In this document: positions 54,058 to 63,790 of the stretch, in pieces
Numbering within the stretch: the stretch's first letter is position 1
Layout: each line of letters begins with the position of its first letter
Source of the DNA: Flaviramulus sp. BrNp1-15
Lineage (GTDB): Bacteria; Bacteroidota; Bacteroidia; Flavobacteriales; Flavobacteriaceae
Direction: 5' to 3'
Assembly: GCF_022259695.1 (NCBI RefSeq)
Contig: NZ_CP092099.1
Location: 3,184,001-3,248,000, forward strand
DNA: 64,000 nucleotides
Made by a program: the position numbers and the translations under genes
The notes under the pieces: generated by a model
Told to the model about the DNA's origin: nothing
The model's database searches: none
What the model saw: only the letters and a program-made list of their open reading frames with translations

Positions 54058-55239
54058 ATGAATTACAACGTAAACGAAAAAGGCTATTATGGTGAATTTG
54101 GTGGAGCATTCATCCCAGAAATGCTTTACCCAAATGTTGAGGAGTTACGCCAAAATTATTTAAAAGTGATGAATGAACCAGAATTCAAAAAAGAATTCAA
54201 CCAGCTTTTAAAAGATTATGTGGGTCGTCCTTCTCCACTTTATTTTGCAAAACGTCTTTCAGAAAAATATAACACTAAAATCTACTTAAAACGTGAAGAT
54301 TTAAACCATACTGGAGCACATAAAATCAATAACACCATTGGACAAATTCTTATGGCAAAACGTTTGGGTAAAACCCGAATTATTGCTGAAACAGGAGCAG
54401 GTCAACATGGTGTTGCAACTGCAACGGTTTGTGCTTTAATGGGATTAGAGTGTATTGTGTACATGGGTGAAATTGACATTGCACGACAAGCACCAAATGT
54501 TGCCAGAATGAAAATGTTGGGAGCAACTGTAGTTCCTGCTTTATCTGGAAGCAGAACTTTAAAAGATGCCACAAACGAAGCCATTAGAGATTGGATTAAC
54601 AATCCTGTAAATACGCATTATATTATTGGTTCAGCCATTGGTCCGCATCCATATCCAGATATGGTAACGCGTTTTCAGTCGGTTATTTCAGAAGAGATAA
54701 AATGGCAATTAAAAGAACATGAAAATCGAGAAAACCCAGATTATGTTGTTGCCTGTATTGGTGGTGGTAGTAATGCAGCGGGAACGTATTATCATTTTTT
54801 ACACGAAAAAGATGTAAAAATTATTGCTGTTGAAGCAGCTGGTTTAGGTATAGATTCTGGTGAAAGCGCTGCGACTTCGGTTTTAGGAAAAGAAGGTATT
54901 ATTCACGGTTGTAAAACCTTGTTGATGCAAACAAAAGATGGTCAAATTACAGAGCCCTATTCTATTTCGGCAGGCTTAGATTATCCAGGTGTTGGTCCAA
55001 TGCATGCTCATTTATCTAAAACTGGTCGAGCAGAATTTATGTCTATTACAGATAGTGATGCCATGGCTGCTGGATTAGAGCTTTCAAAACTTGAAGGTAT
55101 TATTCCAGCTATTGAAACCTCTCATGCCTTAGCCATTTTTGAACATAAAACCTTTAAACCTAACGATGTTGTAGTGGTGAGTTTATCTGGTCGAGGTGAT
55201 AAAGATTTAAATACTTATATAGATTATTTTAAATTATAA
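54058..55239 (+). CDS. trpB: Tryptophan synthase beta subunit
   Basis: The enzyme (393 residues from the ATG at 54058) has PLP-lysine Lys89 in [34 protein letters not shown] and the C-terminal SGRGDKDL. It makes tryptophan from indole and serine with TrpA. An in-frame ATG at 54046 lies inside the hairpin repeat, so I prefer 54058, which gives the typical [16 protein letters not shown] start. The gene is separated from trpF by 176 nt of repeats, unlike the tight packing of the other trp genes. Confidence 0.97.
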   Translation: MNYNVNEKGYYGEFGGAFIPEMLYPNVEELRQNYLKVMNEPEFKKEFNQLLKDYVGRPSPLYFAKRLSEKYNTKIYLKREDLNHTGAHKINNTIGQILMAKRLGKTRIIAETGAGQHGVATATVCALMGLECIVYMGEIDIARQAPNVARMKMLGATVVPALSGSRTLKDATNEAIRDWINNPVNTHYIIGSAIGPHPYPDMVTRFQSVISEEIKWQLKEHENRENPDYVVACIGGGSNAAGTYYHFLHEKDVKIIAVEAAGLGIDSGESAATSVLGKEGIIHGCKTLLMQTKDGQITEPYSISAGLDYPGVGPMHAHLSKTGRAEFMSITDSDAMAAGLELSKLEGIIPAIETSHALAIFEHKTFKPNDVVVVSLSGRGDKDLNTYIDYFKL

Positions 55240-55250
55240 TTTAATTTTCA

Positions 55251-56015
55251 ATGAACAGAATAAATCAAAAATTAAAAGAAGACAAAAAACTTCTATCCAT
55301 ATATTTTACTGCTGGTTATCCAAATATTAATGATACGGTTTCCATTATTCAAGATTTAGAGAAAAACGGTGTAGACATGATTGAAATTGGATTACCGTTT
55401 AGCGATCCATTAGCCGATGGACCAACTATTCAAGCAAGCTCTACACAGGCCTTAAAAAACGGCATGACTACCGAGGTGCTTTTCAACCAAATAAAAGACA
55501 TTAGAAAAACGGTTTCAATTCCTCTGATTATTATGGGATATTTCAACCCAATGCTCCAATATGGTGTTGAAGCGTTTTGTAAAAAATGTCAAGATATTGG
55601 TATTGATGGATTGATTATTCCTGATTTACCTGTAGATGTTTATCATGAAGAATATCAAGCTATTTTTGAAAAATATGGTCTTATAAATGTATTTTTAATT
55701 ACACCTCAAACCGGTGTAGAACGTATCAATTTTATAGATTCTGTTTCAAACGGATTTATATACATGGTAAGTAGCGCCAGTACAACGGGAGCAAAATCAG
55801 GTTTTGGAGATGAACAAACCAATTACTTTAAACGTATTGATGAAATGAATCTAAAAAATCCGCAAATAATAGGTTTTGGAATATCAGATAACAAAACATT
55901 TTCTCAAGCTACTCAATATGCAAAAGGCGCTATCATAGGTAGTGCTTTTATTAAACATTTAACTCATGAAGGTGTTACTAGCATTGATAAATTTGTAAAT
56001 TCTATTTTAAATTAA
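55251..56015 (+). CDS. trpA: Tryptophan synthase alpha subunit
   Basis: The 254-residue TIM-barrel protein has catalytic Glu45 and Asp56 in IEIGLPFSDPLADGPTIQ, IIMGYFNPMLQYG, GLIIPDLP, and the phosphate-binding GFGISD and GAIIGSAF loops. It releases indole from indole glycerol phosphate for TrpB. It follows trpB by 11 nt and is the last tryptophan gene. Confidence 0.97.
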   Translation: MNRINQKLKEDKKLLSIYFTAGYPNINDTVSIIQDLEKNGVDMIEIGLPFSDPLADGPTIQASSTQALKNGMTTEVLFNQIKDIRKTVSIPLIIMGYFNPMLQYGVEAFCKKCQDIGIDGLIIPDLPVDVYHEEYQAIFEKYGLINVFLITPQTGVERINFIDSVSNGFIYMVSSASTTGAKSGFGDEQTNYFKRIDEMNLKNPQIIGFGISDNKTFSQATQYAKGAIIGSAFIKHLTHEGVTSIDKFVNSILN

Positions 56016-56021
56016 AAAACA

Positions 56022-56243
56022 TTGAAATTTTTAAAAGATATTAAAGTTGCTATTTTGCTTTGTCTTACCTTAGGTTTAGCTCCTTTTTTTCCAGAACCAC
56101 ACATTTGGGGGAAAATAAAATGGATATTAGGCGGAGCAAAAGGCATGCAATTAATGGATTGGTTTGATGTGTTATTACATGGTTTTCCTTGGGTATTATT
56201 AATTTGGTTAATAGCATCAAAAATTAAAAAAAATGCCTCTTAA
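56022..56243 (+). CDS. Small two-segment membrane protein
   Basis: The 73-residue protein starts with TTG at 56022, 6 nt after trpA; the next Met is residue 41. It has hydrophobic segments at about 8-24 and 50-68, with PEPHIWGKIKW and GMQLMDWFD between them. I have seen similar short proteins in other flavobacteria near trmL, but no function is known to me. It overlaps trmL by 11 nt. Confidence 0.7.
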   Translation: MKFLKDIKVAILLCLTLGLAPFFPEPHIWGKIKWILGGAKGMQLMDWFDVLLHGFPWVLLIWLIASKIKKNAS

Positions 56244-56688
56244 TATAGTTTTAATAGAACCTGAAATTCCTAATAACACAGGTAATATTGGTCGTTTAGC
56301 CTTAGCTTCGGGAGCAAACCTTCATCTTGTGAAGCCGTTTGGTTTTGAAATTGATGACACCCGTTTAAAACGTGCTGGTTTAGATTATTGGCAACACCTA
56401 CCGGTTACATACTACGAAAATGTCGAAGAATTTTTTAGTAAGAATTTAAATGGAAAAATGGTGTTTTTATCAAGCCATGGCAAAAAAAATCATTGGGATA
56501 TTCCTTTTGAGGATAATCTATTCCTAGTATTTGGAAAAGAATCTATAGGCTTACCAAAACATCTGTTAGAAAAACACTCTAAAAACTTATATAAAATCCC
56601 ATTATATAGTGAGCATGTTAGAAGTTTAAACCTTGCTAACGCTGTTAGTATTCTTGTATACGAAGGATTAAGACAATTAAATTCTTAA
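56233..56688 (+). CDS. trmL: tRNA (cytidine(34)-2'-O)-methyltransferase
   Basis: This 151-residue SPOUT methyltransferase has EPEIPNNTGNIGRLA at the N-terminus, the knot segments LVFGKESIGLP and IPLYSEHVRSLNLANAVSI, and the family length. It methylates the wobble ribose of certain leucine tRNAs. Its 3' end overlaps the converging transporter gene by 4 nt. Confidence 0.93.
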   Translation: MPLNIVLIEPEIPNNTGNIGRLALASGANLHLVKPFGFEIDDTRLKRAGLDYWQHLPVTYYENVEEFFSKNLNGKMVFLSSHGKKNHWDIPFEDNLFLVFGKESIGLPKHLLEKHSKNLYKIPLYSEHVRSLNLANAVSILVYEGLRQLNS

Positions 56689-58181
56689 ATATATACTGAA
56701 GTTGTCATAAATAACATAGTAACAACTATCAATATTACTACCAACGGTATTACAAATTTTAACCACTTATCAAACCCAACTTTTACTATAGCTAACGATG
56801 CTAAAATTAATCCTGTAGGGTTTATAAAATAGAATAATCCCATACCGTATTGATAAGCATTAACAACTATTTCTCTACCAACACCAACGCCATCTGCAAG
56901 TGGTGACATAATTGGCATTGTTAACACTGCCATTCCTGAAGAAGATGGAATAAAAAACGATAAGCATGAATAAATAAATGTCATCATATTAGCAAATAAA
57001 CCTTTGTTCATACCATTAGTTAAATCGCTTGAATAATACAATAAGGTGTCGCTAATTAAACCATCGTTCATTAAAATGGTAACACCTCTTGCAATACCAA
57101 TGATAAAGGCTACACCTAATAAATCTGTTGCTCCTTTCACAAATTGATCAACAAATTTTGTTTCATTCATTTCTACAATTATTCCTATTAATATAGCACC
57201 AACTAAAAATGTACTTGTCATTTCAATAAACCACCAATCTAACATAGATACCCCATAAATCATTACTATAAAGCATAGTGTAAACACAAACAACACTAGC
57301 TTTAATTTAGTTGTTAGTTTTTTAGCAGAATCGGTTTTTAACATGGAAAACAAACTTTCTATCTCTTCTTTTTGATCAAAAATTATAGATTTAGACGGGT
57401 CACTCTTAACTTTTTGAGCATACCTGAGTATATAAATTATACAAATAGAAGTTGAAAGAAAAAACATTATCAATCTTCCGTATAGACCAGTTGTCCAATT
57501 AATACCCGCAGCATCTGATGCAATAATAGTACTAAACGGATTGATAGTTGAAGCCATTGTTCCAATAGCAGAACCAATGAAAATACATGCTAAACCTACT
57601 AAAGCATCATATTTTGCAGCAATAAACACAGGAATCAAAATAGGAAAAAATGCAATGGTTTCTTCAGCAAGTCCAAAAGTTGTTCCTCCAATAGCAACTA
57701 AAAATGTAACTATAATTATGAGTAGAAATTCTTTTCCTTCTAAAGCTTTTGAAAGCCAAGAAATACCGCCTTCAAAAGCACCTGTATTATTTACAATGCC
57801 AATAAGTCCACCTATAAATAAAACTAAAATAATAATATCGGCTGCTTCAATAATTCCTTTTACTGGAGACATTATAAATGCTCTCATCCCTTGTGGATTT
57901 GCTTCTACTTTTTTGTAAGTATTAGGAATTCCAATAGGTTTCCAAATATCGCCATTGGTAAATTTTTCTAAAGGAATTTTTATTTGAAGATTATCTAACG
58001 ATGCTTGAGTAGCTTCAATAGTTGTTGTTTTACCTTGGCTATTTATCGTGAAACTATTTGTGTCTTTACTATATGCTAATGTATCAAACTTCCCTGAAGG
58101 AATAACCCAAGTTAGTAATGCCACCATAGCAGCAATTATAAGTAATATTGTTTGAGCTGTTGGGAATTTTAATTTCTTCAT
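56685..58181 (-). CDS. YfcC/DcuC-family membrane transporter
   Basis: The 498-residue protein has about 12 membrane segments and the YfcC-type start FPTAQTILLIIAAMVALLTWVIPSG. Conserved intramembrane loops include GGTTFGLAEETIAFFPI, ASTINPFSTIIASDAAGI and SFFIPSSSGMAVLTMPIMSPLADG. Related proteins carry amino acids, peptides or C4-dicarboxylates, so the substrate is open. It follows the alpha/beta hydrolase gene by 3 nt, which suggests a joint function. Confidence 0.85.
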   Translation of the reverse strand: MKKLKFPTAQTILLIIAAMVALLTWVIPSGKFDTLAYSKDTNSFTINSQGKTTTIEATQASLDNLQIKIPLEKFTNGDIWKPIGIPNTYKKVEANPQGMRAFIMSPVKGIIEAADIIILVLFIGGLIGIVNNTGAFEGGISWLSKALEGKEFLLIIIVTFLVAIGGTTFGLAEETIAFFPILIPVFIAAKYDALVGLACIFIGSAIGTMASTINPFSTIIASDAAGINWTTGLYGRLIMFFLSTSICIIYILRYAQKVKSDPSKSIIFDQKEEIESLFSMLKTDSAKKLTTKLKLVLFVFTLCFIVMIYGVSMLDWWFIEMTSTFLVGAILIGIIVEMNETKFVDQFVKGATDLLGVAFIIGIARGVTILMNDGLISDTLLYYSSDLTNGMNKGLFANMMTFIYSCLSFFIPSSSGMAVLTMPIMSPLADGVGVGREIVVNAYQYGMGLFYFINPTGLILASLAIVKVGFDKWLKFVIPLVVILIVVTMLFMTTSVYI

Positions 58182-58184
58182 TAA

Positions 58185-59048
58185 TTACTTTTTAAAAATG
58201 TTATCTAAAAACTTAAAAACCAAATCATAATTTTCTTGAGTTTCAAATTCTGGTCCACCATGTGCCCCTTCATAAATTACTTTAAAATGTACATCTAAAT
58301 TCATTTTTTTATATTCATTTTCAAGTTCGTGCGATTGGTTAATAGGCACTTGCGGATCTTTATTTCCATGCATAATTAACAATGGTGGATCACTTTTATC
58401 AACATGAAAAACAGGGCTTGCTAATTTTGCTAATTCGGGTTTATTCTCGGGTAAATCCCCTAATAATTTCTTTAATGCAGGCACACGAACATTCATACCG
58501 TGTGGCGTTGATTGATGAAGAATAGTCATAAAATTTGTAGGTCCATAAAAATCAAGAATACCTTGAACCGATGATGATTCATTTAAATACTCTCCAACGG
58601 TTCCTTCTAACACTGTGTGATTGTTTGTAGTTCCAATTAAAGCCACTAAATGTCCTCCAGCCGATGAACCTGCAAGAACAATTTTATCAGCATTATAACC
58701 ATAGGTTGAAGCTTTTGCTCGTAAAAAACGGATTGCTGCTTTTATATCATGCGCTTGTGCAGGAAATTGAGCTTTGGTTGCTAATCTATAATTAACACTT
58801 GCCAATGCATATCCATTTTCTACAAAAACCATTGGCGGGTCTTTTTTATCACCTCCAACCCAAGCACCACCATGAACCCAAACTACTAAATTTGGATTTT
58901 TAACCGTCTTAGGTAAATAAATATCTAATAATAACTTTGTTTCATTTGTTCGTGCAAACTCAATATCTTGAATAATTTCAATGTTGTTTTGTGAGTTACA
59001 GCTTATTATAGAAAAGGAAATACAAAGTGAAAAAATTAAGCGTCTCAT
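58185..59048 (-). CDS. Alpha/beta hydrolase (esterase/lipase-like), lipoprotein
   Basis: The protein (287 residues from the ATG at 59048) has a lipoprotein signal ending SIISC. It has the oxyanion motif VHGGAWVGG, the nucleophile Ser in AGSSAGGHL, the acid Asp in HGNKDPQVP, and His in EGAHGG. It resembles the BD-FAE/HSL-type esterases, some of which deacetylate or deferuloylate plant polysaccharides. The frame is open to a TTG at 59069, but the ATG directly precedes the signal peptide. It is co-transcribed with the YfcC-type transporter. Confidence 0.88.
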   Translation of the reverse strand: MRRLIFSLCISFSIISCNSQNNIEIIQDIEFARTNETKLLLDIYLPKTVKNPNLVVWVHGGAWVGGDKKDPPMVFVENGYALASVNYRLATKAQFPAQAHDIKAAIRFLRAKASTYGYNADKIVLAGSSAGGHLVALIGTTNNHTVLEGTVGEYLNESSSVQGILDFYGPTNFMTILHQSTPHGMNVRVPALKKLLGDLPENKPELAKLASPVFHVDKSDPPLLIMHGNKDPQVPINQSHELENEYKKMNLDVHFKVIYEGAHGGPEFETQENYDLVFKFLDNIFKK

Positions 59049-59191
59049 AGTGAATAATTTGTTTCCCAAATTATGAATTTATAATAACTTATATTAATTT
59101 TTATTAAAGATAATACCTATTTTTAATGCTAGTAATAGAAAGTCAAAACCATTATCCAAAAAAGACTTAAATATCCACTAAATTAATTATA

Positions 59192-61174
59192 ATGAAATTC
59201 AAATTCAGCCTATTATTCCTATTTATATTATTAAGTTCTTGTTTAGAAAAAACTAAAGAAACTGTTATGAACAACACTAAAACTGCTTTAGAAACGAACC
59301 TTTGGTTGGAGTATAGTAAAACATCAACAGTATTTAAATTGTGGTCTCCAACAGCAGAAAATGTAAAACTAAACCTTTACAAAAATGGTTTTGATGGAAC
59401 ACCCTATGAAACCCATGAATTAAGTCCTTTTGCAAACAAAATATGGTCTAAACAATTTGATGGTGATTTAGCAGGTACTTATTATACCTATCAAATAATG
59501 ATTGATAATAAATGGCTTGAAGAAACTCCTGGTATTTATGCACAAGCAGTGGGTGTTAATGGAAAAAGAGCTATGGTTGTAGATTTGGAAAGTACAAACC
59601 CAAATAAATGGAACGAAGACCAAGGTCCAAAATTAAAATACCCAAACGAAGCCATTATTTACGAATTGCATATTAGAGATATGACCATTCACCCTCAATC
59701 TGGTTCTAGTATGCCTGGGAAATATTTAGGTTTGGTTGAAGAAGGAATAAAAGGTCCTAACGGAATTGCTACCGGAATAGATCATTTAAAAGAAATGGGG
59801 ATTACACATGTGCACTTGCTACCAACTTACGATCATTATTCTATTAATGAAACTAAATTAGATACACCTCAATTTAATTGGGGTTACGATCCGCAAAATT
59901 ATAATGTTCCTGAGGGTTCATTTTCTTCAAACCCTAATAATGGTGACGTACGAATTAAAGAATTTAAAACCATGGTAAAAACCTTTCACGATAATGGCAT
60001 AGGTGTTATTTTAGATGTAGTTTACAATCATACTGGTAGAACTAAAAACTCAAACTTTAATTTAGAAGCACCCGATTATTATTACCGTTTTTGGGAAGAT
60101 GGTAAACCATCTGATGCCTCGGCATGTGGAAATGAAACAGCTTCAGAAAAAGAAATGATGCGTAAATTCATTAAAGAATCTGTTACTTATTGGGCTAAAG
60201 AATACCATTTAGATGGTTTTCGTTTCGATTTAATGGGTATACATGATATCACAACAATGAACGAGGTGGCTGATGCCGTTAAAAAAGTTAATCCTAATAT
60301 TTTTATTTATGGCGAAGGATGGACAGCTGGCGATTCTCCATTACCAGTAGAAGACCGCGCTTTAAAACAACATATTACCAAAATGCCACAAATTACAGCT
60401 TTTAGTGATGATATTAGAGATGGACTTAAAGGTTCTGTTTTTGATGATAGCAGCACAGGTTTTGTAAGTGGCGCAAAAAACACAGAAGAATCTGTTAAAT
60501 TTGGAATTGTTGGCGCTATTCAACATCCACAAATAAATTACAAAGCTGTTAATTATTCTAATGCCCCATGGGCAAATGAGCCTTGGCAATCTATGTCTTA
60601 CGTGTCATGTCATGATAATCATACTTTATATGACAAGTTAAAAGTATCTAGAAAAGATGCTGATGAAGCCACCATTATAGCTATGAATAAACTTGCCAAT
60701 GCTGTGGTTATGACTTCACAAGGTGTGGCTTTTATGCATGCTGGCGCAGAAATGTTGAGAACCAAAAATGGTGAACATAACTCATATAATTTACCCGATA
60801 GCATTAACCAAATAGATTGGAATTGGAAAATTAAAAATGCTAACGTGGTTGATTATTATAAAAACCTCATCGCATTACGTAAAGCGCATCCAGCCTTTAG
60901 AATGACCTCAGCAAATGATGTTAGAAATAATCTTGAATTTAAAACTATTGAAAACGAATTAGTAAGTTACCAAATAAGTAACCATGCCAATGGTGATTCA
61001 TGGAAAGAAATTCTTGTGGTTTACAACGCAAACACTAAACCTTTTGACTATACATTAGATGTTAGTTGGCAACTTGCGATTATGGGTGATGATTTTAATT
61101 TTGAAAACGGTAAAACCATAAACCAATCCGTTAAAGTTCCTGCAATTTCTATGCTTATTGCTTATAGAAAATAA
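59192..61174 (+). CDS. pulA: Type I pullulanase (GH13_14), lipoprotein
   Basis: The 660-residue protein has the lipobox LSSC (Cys17) and a CBM48-like N-terminal domain (about 35-130). The type I pullulanase signature is FNWGYDPQNYNVPEGSFS (228-245). Catalytic residues are Asp346 (FRFDLMG), Glu375 (YGEGW) and the Asp in SCHDNHTLYD. It hydrolyses alpha-1,6 bonds in pullulan, glycogen or amylopectin outside the cytoplasm. It stands alone on the plus strand and is not next to the GH97 locus. Confidence 0.95.
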   Translation: MKFKFSLLFLFILLSSCLEKTKETVMNNTKTALETNLWLEYSKTSTVFKLWSPTAENVKLNLYKNGFDGTPYETHELSPFANKIWSKQFDGDLAGTYYTYQIMIDNKWLEETPGIYAQAVGVNGKRAMVVDLESTNPNKWNEDQGPKLKYPNEAIIYELHIRDMTIHPQSGSSMPGKYLGLVEEGIKGPNGIATGIDHLKEMGITHVHLLPTYDHYSINETKLDTPQFNWGYDPQNYNVPEGSFSSNPNNGDVRIKEFKTMVKTFHDNGIGVILDVVYNHTGRTKNSNFNLEAPDYYYRFWEDGKPSDASACGNETASEKEMMRKFIKESVTYWAKEYHLDGFRFDLMGIHDITTMNEVADAVKKVNPNIFIYGEGWTAGDSPLPVEDRALKQHITKMPQITAFSDDIRDGLKGSVFDDSSTGFVSGAKNTEESVKFGIVGAIQHPQINYKAVNYSNAPWANEPWQSMSYVSCHDNHTLYDKLKVSRKDADEATIIAMNKLANAVVMTSQGVAFMHAGAEMLRTKNGEHNSYNLPDSINQIDWNWKIKNANVVDYYKNLIALRKAHPAFRMTSANDVRNNLEFKTIENELVSYQISNHANGDSWKEILVVYNANTKPFDYTLDVSWQLAIMGDDFNFENGKTINQSVKVPAISMLIAYRK

Positions 61175-61248
61175 GGTTAAAAAACTATATTACAACGACT
61201 TGACTTTGTAAAAAAATTCAACTACCTTCGTTTAGCATAAGATATAAA

Positions 61249-61276
61249 ATACTTGTGCTGAACTTGTTTCAGTATT
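61249..61276. repeat. Short palindromic repeat (CTGAACTTGTTTCAG type)
   Basis: CTGAA (61258-61262), CTTGT and TTCAG (61268-61272) form a small stem-loop flanked by AATACT-like and AGTATT arms. It belongs to the TGAAACAAGTTCAG family of intergenic repeats common in flavobacteria. It lies in the 155-nt gap before the NTF2-like gene; nothing else is visible there. Confidence 0.5.
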
Positions 61277-61329
61277 AAAACGATTTCATATCAAGCTTTA
61301 GTTAAAATTTAAAACGACCGAAATCGAAT

Positions 61330-61797
61330 ATGAAAACAAATCTGAAAATATTAGTTTCCCTTTTCCTAATGCTTTCGGTGGCAAATCAAATTATTGCTCA
61401 GGACGCCACAAAAGCCCATAAGGATTCATTGGAAACAATTATTAAGAAATATTATGATTTAAACCTTAAAATATTTCAAGCAAATTCGACAATAGAAGAT
61501 ATCGACAAGGCCTTTGAACTTTTTACGAAGGACTTTACATACATTCATCCAAAATATGGCGGAATATACACAAGAGAGGATTTGTATAATGGATATGTCC
61601 GAAATCAAAAAAATGGAGGTTATGATGGAAAAGTCATGGATATTAAAATATTAAATAAAATTATAGGACTGAACGCTGTCGTTGTGCAAAAAAGTTTTGT
61701 GGAAAAAAAAGATGGTAAAATCAAAAATGAAGAACCAGAAATGACGCTTTTTGAATTTAGGGACGGAAAAATATCTCGAATCTTTGAATATTGGTAA
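61330..61797 (+). CDS. Secreted NTF2-like (SnoaL-type) protein
   Basis: The 155-residue product has a signal peptide ending near IIAQ (24) and one NTF2/SnoaL-like domain (about 33-155), with FTKDFTYIHPKYGGIYTREDLYNGY and the closing FEFRDGKISRIFEYW. Such folds serve as small-molecule binders or isomerases. No catalytic assignment can be made. It stands alone between repeat sequence and a converging gene pair. Confidence 0.7.
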   Translation: MKTNLKILVSLFLMLSVANQIIAQDATKAHKDSLETIIKKYYDLNLKIFQANSTIEDIDKAFELFTKDFTYIHPKYGGIYTREDLYNGYVRNQKNGGYDGKVMDIKILNKIIGLNAVVVQKSFVEKKDGKIKNEEPEMTLFEFRDGKISRIFEYW

Positions 61798-61847
61798 TGG
61801 CTAAAAAACTTCACCTAACAAGGTCTATAAAACATATCTCCAAGAAA

Positions 61848-62072
61848 CTACTGCTTATTCTTCAGCATATTTAAATACATAGCCTCCACTTTAGCTCTTG
61901 CCCAAGGTGTTCGGCGTAAAAACTTTAAACTAGATTTTATAGAAGGATTATGTGTAAAACAACGAATATTTATCATCTCACCTAAATATTCCCAACCATA
62001 GTGCGCTTCCAAATCTGTAACGATTTGTTCCAGTTTAATACCATGTAACGGGTTATTTGGTTGAGATTCCAT
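61848..62072 (-). CDS. VF530 (DUF2132) family protein
   Basis: This 74-residue protein matches the VF530 pattern: [23 protein letters not shown], the [26 protein letters not shown] segment and VEAMYL. The family is a small conserved fold suspected of DNA binding, with no settled role. Its start overlaps the previous gene's end by 20 nt, so the two are probably translated together. Confidence 0.85.
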   Translation of the reverse strand: MESQPNNPLHGIKLEQIVTDLEAHYGWEYLGEMINIRCFTHNPSIKSSLKFLRRTPWARAKVEAMYLNMLKNKQ

Positions 62073-62277
62073 TTACCAAATTTTTTATTTTAACGGCTTT
62101 TTCAAAATGGTCTAACTTATGGGTCATAATCCACCATTTGGCTGATTCCATTAATAGTTCAGGGTTGTCATTTTTATTCGCAAAAAAAGCATAAAAAGAA
62201 ACACCAACATGCTCACCTTTTGTGGCTATTTTTTTATTACAAACTTCAATAATTTTATCTTTTAAAATTTTTTGCAT
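62053..62277 (-). CDS. Small conserved protein (probably DUF6500 family)
   Basis: This 74-residue protein contains [17 protein letters not shown] and a [17 protein letters not shown] segment. I believe it belongs to DUF6500, from memory of similar flavobacterial sequences, and I am not certain. No function is known. It lies 6 nt after the helicase gene and overlaps VF530, so the three form one transcript. Confidence 0.6.
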   Translation of the reverse strand: MQKILKDKIIEVCNKKIATKGEHVGVSFYAFFANKNDNPELLMESAKWWIMTHKLDHFEKAVKIKNLVNGISTK

Positions 62278-62283
62278 GCTTTT

Positions 62284-63567
62284 TTAATTACGTCTATCAT
62301 TATTACGTTTTGGACGTCTCGATTTATTATTTCTATTGGAGTTTCTCTTAGAATTCCCAGAATTATTAGACTTGTTTCGAGGACTTCTATTTTGTCTTCC
62401 TTGACCTAGTTTAATTGGTACTGTTGAGGCGTTAGGATCTGGTTCAAAACCTTCAACAATTTCAACAGGAAGTTTCATTTCAATTAGCTTTTCAATATCA
62501 CGCAAATAGGTGGTTTCATCTGCACTCACCAAAGATAAAGCTTCACCACTGGCTCCGGCTCTACCCGTTCTACCAATTCTATGTACATAATCTTCAGAAA
62601 TATTAGGTAACTCAAAATTAACAACATGAGGTAATAATGGAATGTCTAATCCACGTGCAGCAATATCGGTAGCCACCAAAACACTCACACTTCCACTTTT
62701 AAAACCTGCCAAAGCTTTTGTTCTAGCTCCTTGGCTTTTATTTCCGTGTATGGCAGCAGCTTTAATTCCTGCTTTTTCCATTTTTTCACAAAGCTTGTTT
62801 GCTCCATGTTTTGTTCTTGTAAACACTAAAACTTGCTTCCAGTTACCATCAGAGATTAACTTAATGATTAAATTTGTTTTTAAGCCTTTGGCAACTCTAT
62901 ATACTTTTTGGTTAATGGCATCAACAGTTGTGTTTTCTGGAGTGGCTTCAACTTGTATAGGATGATTTAAAATACCATGCGCCAGTTTTTTTATATCTTT
63001 TGAAAACGTAGCCGAAAACATTAAGTTCTGACGCTTTTCTGGCATCGAGCTTATAATGCGTTCAATATCTCTTAAAAAACCCATATCTAGCATTCTATCA
63101 GCTTCATCTAAAACCAGTATTTCAACTCGTTTTAGCGATAATAGTCCTTGGTTTTGTAAATCTAATAAGCGCCCAGGAGTGGCTACTAAAATATCTACAC
63201 CTTGTCTAATAGTGGCAACTTGTGGTTTTTGGTTTACACCTCCAAAAATAACAGCACTTCTTAAATTTAAAAACTCACTGTATTCTCTAACATTCGCATA
63301 AACTTGTGCAGCTAACTCACGAGTTGGTGTTAAAATTAAAGCACGAATAGGTCTAAATTTTTGTTTAGGATTTTCAGAAAGCAAATGCAAAAGAGGCAAT
63401 GTGAAACCTGCGGTTTTTCCTGTTCCAGTTTGCGCAGATGCTAAAACATCTTTTCCTTCTAAAATTGAAGGAATTGCTTTTTGCTGTATAGGTGATGGTG
63501 TTGTGTATCCTTTTTTGCTAACTGCTTTTAGCAAGGCTTCAGATAAGCCTAGAGATTGAAATGACAT
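62284..63567 (-). CDS. DEAD-box RNA helicase, RhlE-like
   Basis: The 427-residue helicase has the Q motif ([11 protein letters not shown]), Walker A AQTGTGKT (45-52), [30 protein letters not shown] and HRIGRTGR. A basic Arg/Asn-rich tail (about 385-427) probably binds RNA. RhlE-type enzymes unwind RNA in ribosome assembly and cold adaptation. It is the first gene of a three-gene unit. Confidence 0.95.
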   Translation of the reverse strand: MSFQSLGLSEALLKAVSKKGYTTPSPIQQKAIPSILEGKDVLASAQTGTGKTAGFTLPLLHLLSENPKQKFRPIRALILTPTRELAAQVYANVREYSEFLNLRSAVIFGGVNQKPQVATIRQGVDILVATPGRLLDLQNQGLLSLKRVEILVLDEADRMLDMGFLRDIERIISSMPEKRQNLMFSATFSKDIKKLAHGILNHPIQVEATPENTTVDAINQKVYRVAKGLKTNLIIKLISDGNWKQVLVFTRTKHGANKLCEKMEKAGIKAAAIHGNKSQGARTKALAGFKSGSVSVLVATDIAARGLDIPLLPHVVNFELPNISEDYVHRIGRTGRAGASGEALSLVSADETTYLRDIEKLIEMKLPVEIVEGFEPDPNASTVPIKLGQGRQNRSPRNKSNNSGNSKRNSNRNNKSRRPKRNNDRRN

Positions 63568-63648
63568 ATATAGTGTTTATGAAGACCCTTTATGGGTGTT
63601 TGAGATTATAAATCACTAATATGAATCAACCTCCTTCTTATTAAAGCG

Positions 63649-63656
63649 CAAAGGTA
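63649..63656 (-). promoter_or_regulatory. -7 promoter element of the helicase operon
   Basis: The minus strand reads TACCTTTG, a strong TAnnTTTG match followed by CG, a form seen before highly expressed Bacteroidota genes. It predicts a 5' untranslated leader of about 75 nt before the helicase ATG (63567). That leader holds an ACCC-TTTAT-GGGT hairpin near 63585. No TTG -33 is evident. Confidence 0.6.
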
Positions 63657-63790
63657 CATCTAATTTTATCATTATGCTTTTAAATAACGTACTCTTTTAA
63701 AACATCTATAATAGTTAATAACTCCTGATAAATCGCTTTCAAAAAACACATCAAAATCCCTATTTTGCAAAACATTTTTAAAGTGAGTTA

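Noticed and set aside
57541-57918. 125-codon plus-strand frame opposite the YfcC-type transporter
   Set aside because: It is antisense to conserved membrane-protein coding sequence and shows low-complexity composition typical of a shadow frame.
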